Assembly (NCBI GenBank): GCA_023423405.1
Contig: JAFAFR010000014.1
Coordinates: 124,001-188,000 of the forward strand
Length of the DNA: 64,000 nucleotides
Source of the DNA: Bacteroidota bacterium
GTDB lineage: Bacteria; Bacteroidota; Bacteroidia; Chitinophagales; Chitinophagaceae
Reading direction: 5' to 3'
Positions 1 through 7,187 of the stretch are shown here, in pieces. Both the position numbers and the translations under genes were made by a program. Below the pieces are notes generated by a model. It worked only from the letters and a program-made list of their open reading frames with translations, had not been told where the DNA came from and ran no database searches. Positions within the stretch are counted from its first letter, which is position 1, and every line of letters starts with the position of its first letter.

Positions 1-1
1 A

Positions 2-1081
2 CTGGCCGCGCAGCACGGCGCCGTCAACCTGGGACAGGGCTTTCCAGATTTCCCCATGGACCCGGCATTGCATGAACTGGTGGCCAAAGCCATGCGTGAT
101 AACTATAACCAGTATGCGCCGATGCCCGGTCATCTTCCCTTACGGGAAGCCCTGGCCGAAAAATTCCACTATCTCTATGGCTGCGAGGTGGATCCCGAAA
201 CGGAGATCACCATCACACCCGGCGGCACCTATGCCATTTATTCGGCCTTCACCACCATTCTGCAGCCCGGTGATGAAGTGATTGTGCTGGAGCCGGCCTA
301 CGACAGTTATATTCCCAACATCGAAGTGAACGGGGGCGTTGCAGTGCGCGTAGCGCTGAATGGTGATTTCAGCATTCCCTGGCAGGCCGTGGAATCGGCC
401 ATGGGCGCGCGTACCCGGGCCATTGTACTGAACAGCCCGCATAACCCTACGGGTTCCGTTTTGCGCGAAGACGATATCCGCGAACTGCAGCGCCTGGCCG
501 CAAAGCAGGATTTTTTCATCATCAGTGATGAGGTATACGAGCACCTTGTTTTTGATGGACTGGAACACCACAGCATGCTGCGGTACGCCGATCTGCGCGC
601 GCGCAGTTTTGTTTGTTTTTCTTTTGGCAAAACCTATCACTGCACGGGCTGGAAACTCGGTTATTGTGTGGCGCCGCCGGAGACCACACTCGAATTCCGC
701 AAAGTGCACCAGTACAACAGCTTCAGTTGTTTTACACCCACGCAGGTGGCGCTGGCGGCTTTTTTGCAGGAACGCGGGGCCTACCTGAACCTGGGCGCAG
801 AGATGCAGGCAAAGCGGGATCTTTTCATCCGGCGGATGGCAGGGTCGCGGTTTGACCTGATGCCCTCATCGGGCAGCTATTTTATTTGCGCGGGCTATGA
901 AAAGATTTCTGACCTGCCCGACCTTGCATTTGCCCGGCAACTGACCGTGGATCATGGCGTGGCGGTGATTCCCGTCTCCGCGTTTTACCAGGAAGCCAGC
1001 ACGGTGAACCGCATCCGCTTTTGCTTTGCCAAATCGGGTGAAACGCTCGAAAGGGCAACGGAAAAGCTCGTGGGGCTGTAA
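2..1081 (+). CDS. Methionine-type aminotransferase, 5'-truncated by window edge
   Basis: PLP-dependent class I/II aminotransferase closely resembling E. coli YbdL, which transaminates methionine and other large amino acids. The reading frame is open to the first base and already shows the family N-terminal signature NLGQGFPDF, so the true start lies outside the window; the ATG at 56 falls inside conserved sequence. Further signatures are NQYAPMPG, the NSPHNPTG substrate/PLP loop, SDEVYEH and the Schiff-base lysine in SFGKTYHCTGWK. The ClC gene begins 9 bp after the stop, so the two are probably co-transcribed. A glutamine/kynurenine aminotransferase role is the main alternative. Confidence 0.85.
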   Translation: MAAQHGAVNLGQGFPDFPMDPALHELVAKAMRDNYNQYAPMPGHLPLREALAEKFHYLYGCEVDPETEITITPGGTYAIYSAFTTILQPGDEVIVLEPAYDSYIPNIEVNGGVAVRVALNGDFSIPWQAVESAMGARTRAIVLNSPHNPTGSVLREDDIRELQRLAAKQDFFIISDEVYEHLVFDGLEHHSMLRYADLRARSFVCFSFGKTYHCTGWKLGYCVAPPETTLEFRKVHQYNSFSCFTPTQVALAAFLQERGAYLNLGAEMQAKRDLFIRRMAGSRFDLMPSSGSYFICAGYEKISDLPDLAFARQLTVDHGVAVIPVSAFYQEASTVNRIRFCFAKSGETLERATEKLVGL

Positions 1082-1090
1082 CTTTACCCG

Positions 1091-2884
1091 ATGGCAAAAC
1101 TCGTTCAGTCTTACCAGCAACTGCTAACCTATCTTAAAAAGCGGCTGAACAGGTTGCAGTTCATGATGTATGCCGCCGTCGTTACCGGCCTAATCGCGGG
1201 GCTTGCTGCGGTGGTCCTGAAGTCGATCGTGCACCTGCTGGGAGAATGGATCAAAAGACCGGGTAAGCCCGACCTGCTGTATCTGTTTTTTCCCACCATT
1301 GGTCTGTTCCTAACGGTGTTCATCACCCGCAAATTTTTTGGTGGCTGGTTCCCGAAAGGTGTGGGCATGGTGCTGCGGGCCATCGCGGGTAAGCGATCCT
1401 ACATACCGCTATCGGACACCTACAAGCATATTTTCACCAGCTCGCTGACAGTAGGACTCGGTGGTTCCGCCGGGCTGGAAGCGCCTATTCTTGCCACGGG
1501 CAGCGCCATCGGCTCCAATACGGCCCGCATCCATGGCATGGAATACCGTGAAAGGACCCTGCTGGTGGCCTGCGGTGCTGCGGCCGGCATCGCTGCCGTA
1601 TTCAATGCACCCATTGCCGGCGTGATCTTTGCGATCGAAGTGCTGCTTACCGAAACCGTGGTCAGCTATTTCATTCCCCTGATGATCGCCTCTGTAACCG
1701 GCGCCCTTTGCTCCAAAGTGATCCTGCAGGAGGCCACGCTGTTCAACTTCCGCCTGCAGGAGGCTTTCGACTACCACAACGTGCCTTTTTATGTATTGCT
1801 GGGACTGGCGTCCGGTGCCATCAGTCTTTATTATTCGCGCACGTTCAAAACAGTGGAGCATCGCCTGGCCGACCTGCCGAAGCATGCTTACGTCAAATCC
1901 ATTCTTGCCGGCGGCTTGCTGGTGGTGCTGCTTTTCATACTGCCGCCACTCTATGGCGAAGGATACGATACCATCACGCGCCTGGCCAACGGAAATCCGC
2001 AGGAGATCACCGACAAATTTGTGGGCAGGGCCTGGCTGAACGAATGGGGGCTGCTGGCGTTTGCCGGCGCCATCATTTTGATGAAACCCGTTGCAGCAGG
2101 CATTACCGTGGGTGGCGGCGGCAACGGTGGAAATTTTGCACCCAGCCTTTTCGTGGGCGCCTACCTTGGGTTCTTCATCAGCCGGCTGGCGAACAATACG
2201 CGCTGGCTGCAGTTGCCCGAGGGCAATTTCAGCCTGGTGGGAATGGCGGGGGTGCTCAGTGGCGTAATGTATTGCCCGCTGACCGCCATCTTTCTCATTG
2301 CCGAGATCACCAATGGCTACGAACTTTTTATTCCGCTGATGATCGTATCGGCCATTTCCTATTTCATTGTGCGTCATTTTGAGCCCTACAGCATGGAAAC
2401 CAAGCAACTGGCCATGCAGGGTGAGATCTTTACCCACCGGAAGGAAGACAATATCCTCATCCGCCTGAAGCCGGTGGACCTTTTACAGGAATCGTATGAA
2501 ACGATCGGGCAGTACCAGAACCTGGCCGACCTCGTGGCTGTCATCAAAAACAGCAACCGCAACGTATTCGCCGTGCTGGATAAGGAGAAACGCATAACAG
2601 GCATCGTGGAGATCAACGACATCAAGAAAAATCTCTTCGACCCCGATAATTTTCACCGGGTATCTGTACGCTCCCTGATGAAACCGGTACCGGCGCTGAT
2701 CCATGCCGATGAGTCCATGAAAAAAGTAATGGATAAAATGGACCTCACGGGAAGCTGGTACCTGCCGGTGGTGGATGCCAACGACCGTTTCCTGGGCTTT
2801 ATCAGCAAGACCCGGATTTTTGAAAAATACCGGGAAGCGCTGGCTGGGCTGGCAGACCCTTACCAGACGGAAAACCTGCAATAG
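1091..2884 (+). CDS. ClC-family chloride channel/antiporter with C-terminal CBS pair
   Basis: Polytopic membrane protein of 597 aa that moves chloride or a related anion across the inner membrane. The GSAGLEAP motif puts the gating glutamate (E130) where H+/Cl- exchangers have it, and the glycine-rich GGGNGGNFAPSLF segment is the second pore motif. Roughly residues 30-430 are transmembrane and residues 460-590 form two CBS domains, usually adenine-nucleotide sensors. The conserved gating Glu favours an exchanger over a passive channel. It follows the aminotransferase by 9 bp. Substrate selectivity (chloride or fluoride) cannot be settled by eye, although fluoride-type CLCs normally lack CBS domains. 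Confidence 0.9.
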   Translation: MAKLVQSYQQLLTYLKKRLNRLQFMMYAAVVTGLIAGLAAVVLKSIVHLLGEWIKRPGKPDLLYLFFPTIGLFLTVFITRKFFGGWFPKGVGMVLRAIAGKRSYIPLSDTYKHIFTSSLTVGLGGSAGLEAPILATGSAIGSNTARIHGMEYRERTLLVACGAAAGIAAVFNAPIAGVIFAIEVLLTETVVSYFIPLMIASVTGALCSKVILQEATLFNFRLQEAFDYHNVPFYVLLGLASGAISLYYSRTFKTVEHRLADLPKHAYVKSILAGGLLVVLLFILPPLYGEGYDTITRLANGNPQEITDKFVGRAWLNEWGLLAFAGAIILMKPVAAGITVGGGGNGGNFAPSLFVGAYLGFFISRLANNTRWLQLPEGNFSLVGMAGVLSGVMYCPLTAIFLIAEITNGYELFIPLMIVSAISYFIVRHFEPYSMETKQLAMQGEIFTHRKEDNILIRLKPVDLLQESYETIGQYQNLADLVAVIKNSNRNVFAVLDKEKRITGIVEINDIKKNLFDPDNFHRVSVRSLMKPVPALIHADESMKKVMDKMDLTGSWYLPVVDANDRFLGFISKTRIFEKYREALAGLADPYQTENLQ

Positions 2885-2942
2885 CCCTTCATTTTAATAT
2901 TTTTCTAATAGTTCCCGGTCCGGCTGGCCCTGGCAGATTCCG

Positions 2943-2950
2943 TAGTTTTA
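2943..2950 (+). promoter_or_regulatory. Probable -7 element of the response regulator operon
   Basis: TAGTTTTA matches 7 of 8 positions of the Bacteroidota -7 consensus TAnnTTTG and lies 17 nt before the ATG of the response regulator, in the only gap (83 bp) between it and the ClC gene. No clear -33 TTTG was seen. Confidence 0.4.
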
Positions 2951-2967
2951 CCGGTGAACACTTACAA

Positions 2968-3657
2968 ATGCAGGAGATCAGCATTTTACTGGTTGAAGAC
3001 GAAAAGAAGATTGCCGAAACCCTTAAGAAGGGCCTGGAGGAACACGCTTACAACGTGGCTCTTGCCTACGATGGGCTGTCGGGCAAAAAGCTGTTCAATA
3101 CGCAGGATTTTGACCTGGTGATCGCCGACATCAACCTGCCGGGCATCAACGGGTATGAATTGCTGCAGCATATCCGCGGCTTTAACCAGCACATTCCGGT
3201 GCTGCTGCTTACGGCCATGAGCAGTACGGAAGACAAAGTGGAAGGCTTCAATGCCGGCGCAGATGATTATATTGTAAAGCCATTTGACTTTGCCGAACTG
3301 GTAGTAAGGATCAGGGCTTTGCTGAAAAGAACGCAGACGATTCCCGGCGTTGGAAAAAACATCCGCATCAGCGACCTGGTCGTGAACCTTGACAGCAAGG
3401 AAGTTTCCCGCGCGGGTAAGGCCATACAGCTTACCGCCAAGGAGTTCCAGTTACTGGAGTATATGATCCGGAACAAGAACCGGGTGGTGAGCCGCGCCGA
3501 TATTGCGCTGAATGTGTGGGACATCGATTTTGATACCGGCACCAATGTGATTGATGTATATGTAAACTTCCTGCGCAAAAAGATCGACCGCGATTACGAT
3601 CAGAAACTGATCCATACACAGGTGGGCATGGGCTATGTGCTGAAAGAAATCAGCTGA
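2968..3657 (+). CDS. OmpR/PhoB-type response regulator
   Basis: Two-component transcription factor of 229 aa. The receiver domain (about residues 5-118) has the acidic pair in LVEDE, the phospho-acceptor D54 in IADINLPG, the threonine in LLLTAMS and the lysine in DYIVKPFD. The C-terminal winged helix (about 130-227) contains LTAKEFQLLEYM and ends with the usual TQVGMGYVLK hairpin. The stop lies 1 nt before the GTG of the cognate kinase, so the pair is translationally coupled. The target regulon is not evident; the UspA-like gene downstream is a candidate. Confidence 0.93.
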   Translation: MQEISILLVEDEKKIAETLKKGLEEHAYNVALAYDGLSGKKLFNTQDFDLVIADINLPGINGYELLQHIRGFNQHIPVLLLTAMSSTEDKVEGFNAGADDYIVKPFDFAELVVRIRALLKRTQTIPGVGKNIRISDLVVNLDSKEVSRAGKAIQLTAKEFQLLEYMIRNKNRVVSRADIALNVWDIDFDTGTNVIDVYVNFLRKKIDRDYDQKLIHTQVGMGYVLKEIS

Positions 3658-3658
3658 A

Positions 3659-5071
3659 GTGACCATCCGCTTAAAAATAACCTTACTGTTTACACTACTG
3701 GTGACGGCCCTGCTGTCGCTCACCGCCTTCACGGTTTATTATCTTTCCTCCCTGCAGCGGGTAACCAATTTTGAACAACGCCTGATCAGCCGCAGCCATA
3801 ATGTGGCCCAGCTTTACCAGATCTTCGGCGACAGCAGCCGCACGGTATTGTTGCAGATAGACAGCAGCAGTACACAGTTCTATTCTTCCAAATCGGTTCA
3901 TATTTACCATCCCGACGGCGTTCCCTATTATATTTTTAACACCTATGCTGCAGATGATTTCAGGATGTCGCGCAGCGAGCTGGAGACCATCCGGCAGCAC
4001 AAAGAATGGACCTTTACCATTGGCGACCGCGATGCATTCGGGCAATACGAAGAGAACAACGGCAACCCCTTTGTGGTGGTGGTAGCGGCCAAGGATGCCG
4101 ATGGTATGGTGTGGCTGGCCGCGCTCCGGAAAACGCTCTGGATCTGCCTCATCGCCGGCGTTTTGCTGAGCATGCTGGCGGGCATTCTTTTCAGCCGCCA
4201 ACTGGTGAAACCCATTGCCAATATCATCGAGGAAGTAAACAATATCAGCACCCATAATTTATCGCAGCGCATCAATGCGGGCAGCGGGCAGGACGAGCTG
4301 TTCCGGCTGGCCGATACCTTTAACGAGTTGCTCAACCGCATCCAGGAATCCTTTGCCATCCAGCGGCGTTTCATTTCGAATGCTTCGCACGAACTCTCCA
4401 CACCGCTTACCAGTATTTCTTCCCAGCTCGAAGTGACGCTTCACAAAAACCGCACGGAAGCAGAATACCGGGAAGTACTTTTTTCCATCCAGGAAGACGT
4501 GCAGCAAATGCGCCAGCTTACCAAGAGCCTGCTGGAAATTGCAAGGACCGGCCACAAAGGAAGCATTGAGCTCGACGAACTGCGTTTTGACGAAGTGCTG
4601 CTGAAAGTAACGGCGGCGGTAGCCAAGCTGTCGCCCGACTACCTGGTGCAACTGCATTTTGACGAATGGCCCGACGACGAGCGCGACTGCATGGTGTTCG
4701 GAAATGCCGACCTGCTTTTCAGCGCGCTGAAAAATGTGATCGAAAATGGCTGTAAATATTCTTCGGACCATACCAGCCGCGTTCATCTTTTCTTCCGGCA
4801 AAAAAAACTGATCCTGGAAGTAAGGAATCACGGAAACCCTATTGAAGCAGAAGAGATCGAACATATTTTCCAGCCCTTTTACCGTTCCGTTAAAACCAGC
4901 GGCCAGAAAGGGTTTGGGCTTGGCCTGGCCCTGGCCGAAAGGATCATCCGCCTGCACAAGGGAACCATTGAAGTACAATCCGATGCCACCGAAACCGTGT
5001 TCCGGATCAGCCTGCCCGCAGTGGGATTGTTTCATCCCAACGCTTTTAATTCCGATTTAACCCCCGTTTAA
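3659..5071 (+). CDS. Membrane sensor histidine kinase (HAMP/HisKA/HATPase)
   Basis: Sensor kinase of 470 aa starting with GTG 1 nt after the response-regulator stop. Order: TM1 (about 8-30), periplasmic sensor of about 130 residues, TM2 (about 160-182), HAMP, HisKA with phospho-acceptor H244 in SNASHELSTPL, then the ATPase domain with N-box ENGCKYS and G2 box GFGLGLALAERI. The G1 box reads RNHGNPI instead of the usual DxGxG, a variant common in Bacteroidota kinases of this type and probably not inactivating. The sensor region shows no named domain that I recognise. Confidence 0.92.
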   Translation: MTIRLKITLLFTLLVTALLSLTAFTVYYLSSLQRVTNFEQRLISRSHNVAQLYQIFGDSSRTVLLQIDSSSTQFYSSKSVHIYHPDGVPYYIFNTYAADDFRMSRSELETIRQHKEWTFTIGDRDAFGQYEENNGNPFVVVVAAKDADGMVWLAALRKTLWICLIAGVLLSMLAGILFSRQLVKPIANIIEEVNNISTHNLSQRINAGSGQDELFRLADTFNELLNRIQESFAIQRRFISNASHELSTPLTSISSQLEVTLHKNRTEAEYREVLFSIQEDVQQMRQLTKSLLEIARTGHKGSIELDELRFDEVLLKVTAAVAKLSPDYLVQLHFDEWPDDERDCMVFGNADLLFSALKNVIENGCKYSSDHTSRVHLFFRQKKLILEVRNHGNPIEAEEIEHIFQPFYRSVKTSGQKGFGLGLALAERIIRLHKGTIEVQSDATETVFRISLPAVGLFHPNAFNSDLTPV

Positions 5072-5093
5072 TGCCGGCTTAATGGCCATCCCT

Positions 5094-5101
5094 CATATTT
5101 G
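5094..5101 (+). promoter_or_regulatory. -7-like element directly before the UspA-like gene
   Basis: CATATTTG matches 7 of 8 positions of TAnnTTTG and ends 4 nt before the GTG at 5106. This spacing recurs at several genes in the window and predicts a leaderless transcript; it also favours GTG 5106 over ATG 5115. Confidence 0.4.
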
Positions 5102-5105
5102 ATGG

Positions 5106-5840
5106 GTGGAAAAGATGCTGGACCAAATACTGGTTGTTCTTGCTTCTCCCAAAGATGCCTGGCAACCGATGGAAGAAATATTGGCCTGGGCGCAAACGCT
5201 TGATTGCGACGTGCACCTGCTGTATTGTTACCAGCCGCGCTGGCCCGACTTCCTGAAGAAAAGATCACTGGCATCTGCCAAACAACAGGTGGCTGAATTG
5301 CAAACGGCCTTTGCAGGCAGGCTGGCAAAAGGGCGGCTGTTGTATTCTCACGTGGAAAAAGGCGACCGCCAGGCGGTGATCCGCAATTATGTATCGCGGC
5401 TTGGCATTGATCTGCTGGTTCTTTGTGGAAATGCGGGCGCGCTGCACCAAGCCGGCCGGAAGGAGTTGCTGCACGCAACATACGGGTGCCCCGTGCTTTC
5501 TTATCGCGGCGGAAAAACGACGCCTGGTTTCAACAATATCCTGGTTCCGGTGAATGATTGTTTCCCGGTGCGCAAGATCCAGTTTGCCACCTACCTGGCT
5601 TTGCTGGGTAAATCCAGGATCCACCTGATGGGAACCGGAACAGAAGCGGTGTTGTTAAAAACCTATACCCTGTTGCGCGAACGCACCAATCTCCCCGTTT
5701 TTTATTACCAGCACAACAATGCCGGCGGCAAAGGCTGTGCAGACCTCGCAAAAAAAGTGGAGGCCGACCTCATCATGGTGCAGGAAAAAAATGAATACAA
5801 ACTATTTGCTGCAGCGCCCATACCGGTGATGGCAGTATAA
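5106..5840 (+). CDS. UspA-like universal stress family protein
   Basis: Protein of 244 aa with two degenerate Usp-like halves. The first half has the Rossmann-like strand ILVVLASPKD, a helix (about 20-30), and the pattern DLLVLCGNAGALH where Usp proteins have their phosphate loop. The second half restarts with NNILVPVNDCFPVRKIQFA. The ATP-binding glycine pattern is not complete, so nucleotide binding is uncertain. The start is GTG 5106, with ATG 5115 as alternative. It follows the two-component pair by 34 bp but may have its own promoter, and a strong terminator follows. Role in stress response is inferred from the family only. Confidence 0.7.
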   Translation: MEKMLDQILVVLASPKDAWQPMEEILAWAQTLDCDVHLLYCYQPRWPDFLKKRSLASAKQQVAELQTAFAGRLAKGRLLYSHVEKGDRQAVIRNYVSRLGIDLLVLCGNAGALHQAGRKELLHATYGCPVLSYRGGKTTPGFNNILVPVNDCFPVRKIQFATYLALLGKSRIHLMGTGTEAVLLKTYTLLRERTNLPVFYYQHNNAGGKGCADLAKKVEADLIMVQEKNEYKLFAAAPIPVMAV

Positions 5841-5873
5841 CGAAGGTTTTTTGTATGTTGGTTTTTTGGGTAT

Positions 5874-5901
5874 AACCCCTCCCTGGCAGGAGGGGTTTTT
5901 T
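5874..5901 (+). terminator. Rho-independent terminator after the UspA-like gene
   Basis: A 9-bp stem (AACCCCTCC paired with GGAGGGGTT) with a 6-nt loop runs into six T residues. It lies 33 bp after the UspA-like stop and before the convergent chromate transporter, so it ends the plus-strand operon. Confidence 0.85.
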
Positions 5902-5913
5902 GTTCCGCGAAAA

Positions 5914-7161
5914 TTATGCCAACACCCCCAGCAGCATGCAGCCAAATACAATGACGGGTGAGGGCAGGCGTGTATAGGTGAGCAGGATGAACGTGCCTGC
6001 AATCACCAGCACATTGACGAAACCGTGCTCCGCCCAGTCGTGGATGGAAATGTCTTTGAGCATGTAAAACGTAGAGGCGATGAGAAAGCCCACCACGGTG
6101 GCGTTGATGCCTTCCAGCGCGCGAAACACGATGGCGTATTTTTTCAGGTTGTTCCAGATGGGATAAAAAAACACCACCAGCAACAAACTGGGCAGGAAAA
6201 TGGCCACCGATCCTATGATGCAGCCAATGACTTGCCATCCTGTTCCGCGATCGCTCATGGCAATGCCGCCCATAAAAGACGCGATGGAAAAAACAGGACC
6301 GGGCATGGCCCGCACCATACCCGCACCGGTGTAAAAAGCATCGCGGTCGATCTTAACGGCGTTGGGGTTTTTGCGGATCACTTTTTCGGATTCGGGGCGC
6401 ACCACAAACTGTTCGTACATGAGGGCCACCAGTACCTGCCCGCCGCCAAAAACAATGCTTCCGAAACGGTAGGTATTTTCAAAGAGGTTGATGGGGCGCC
6501 TGTATTCCCAATCGTGCTTACGGGCTCTTTCGCTGAGTATTCCTGCAAAAGCGAAGATCACCACAAAGAGCCAGATATTGCTCCACTTGATCTTCCGTGG
6601 TTTTTCTTTTCCCTGCGGAATGCGGCGGTCGCTGAGATTGGTCACGAAGCCGCCTGTAACGATTAGCAGCGGGATCATCCAGGGTATTTTAAAAAAGAAA
6701 AAGCAGAGCAGCGCCGTCATCACCATGATAACGCGGGTGATGGTATTGTGAATGGCCAGCCGGAAAGCAACCATGGATGCATAGGCCAGAAAGCCGATGG
6801 TCATGGGTGCGATGTAACGGAATACCTGGTGTTGAAAAGATTTATCGTTGAAATGACGGATCAGAAAACTCAGCGCGCCCATCAGCGTGCAGGCCGGCAG
6901 GATCCAGATCAGGAGGGTCAGGATGGCCAGTGGCAGTCCGCCCCGTTTGTAGCCAACGAGCGTAAGCACCTGCGTGGAGGAAGCGCCCGGCAGGAGCTGG
7001 CAAAAAGCGTTGAACTCTACCAGTTCTTCCTGGCTGATGTCCCTGCGCTGGTGCACAAAGGTTTTGAGCATCATCCCGAAATGCCCCTGCGGACCACCGA
7101 AGGCAGTGAGGCTGTGTAGAAAAACAGCTTTGAGAAAAGGGAGATGGCGAATTAAAACCAT
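5914..7161 (-). CDS. chrA: Chromate efflux-type transporter, long-chain ChrA
   Basis: Inner-membrane protein of 415 aa in the CHR family, two-domain type (LCHR). The first half contains FGGPQGHFGMM and QLLPGASSTQVLT, and the second half repeats the pattern as FGGGQVLVALM followed by AMPGPVFSIASFMGG, consistent with internal duplication of six-helix units. I chose the ATG at 7161 (MVLIRHLPFLKA) because a start at 7227 would overlap the upstream nuclease gene by 40 bp and add unrelated residues. It is the last gene of the addA-addB-chrA run (26-bp gap). Chromate is the classical substrate; the natural role may be sulfate-like oxyanion efflux. Confidence 0.88.
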   Translation of the reverse strand: MVLIRHLPFLKAVFLHSLTAFGGPQGHFGMMLKTFVHQRRDISQEELVEFNAFCQLLPGASSTQVLTLVGYKRGGLPLAILTLLIWILPACTLMGALSFLIRHFNDKSFQHQVFRYIAPMTIGFLAYASMVAFRLAIHNTITRVIMVMTALLCFFFFKIPWMIPLLIVTGGFVTNLSDRRIPQGKEKPRKIKWSNIWLFVVIFAFAGILSERARKHDWEYRRPINLFENTYRFGSIVFGGGQVLVALMYEQFVVRPESEKVIRKNPNAVKIDRDAFYTGAGMVRAMPGPVFSIASFMGGIAMSDRGTGWQVIGCIIGSVAIFLPSLLLVVFFYPIWNNLKKYAIVFRALEGINATVVGFLIASTFYMLKDISIHDWAEHGFVNVLVIAGTFILLTYTRLPSPVIVFGCMLLGVLA

Positions 7162-7187
7162 TGGAAGATAAAAGTATTCAATAATTG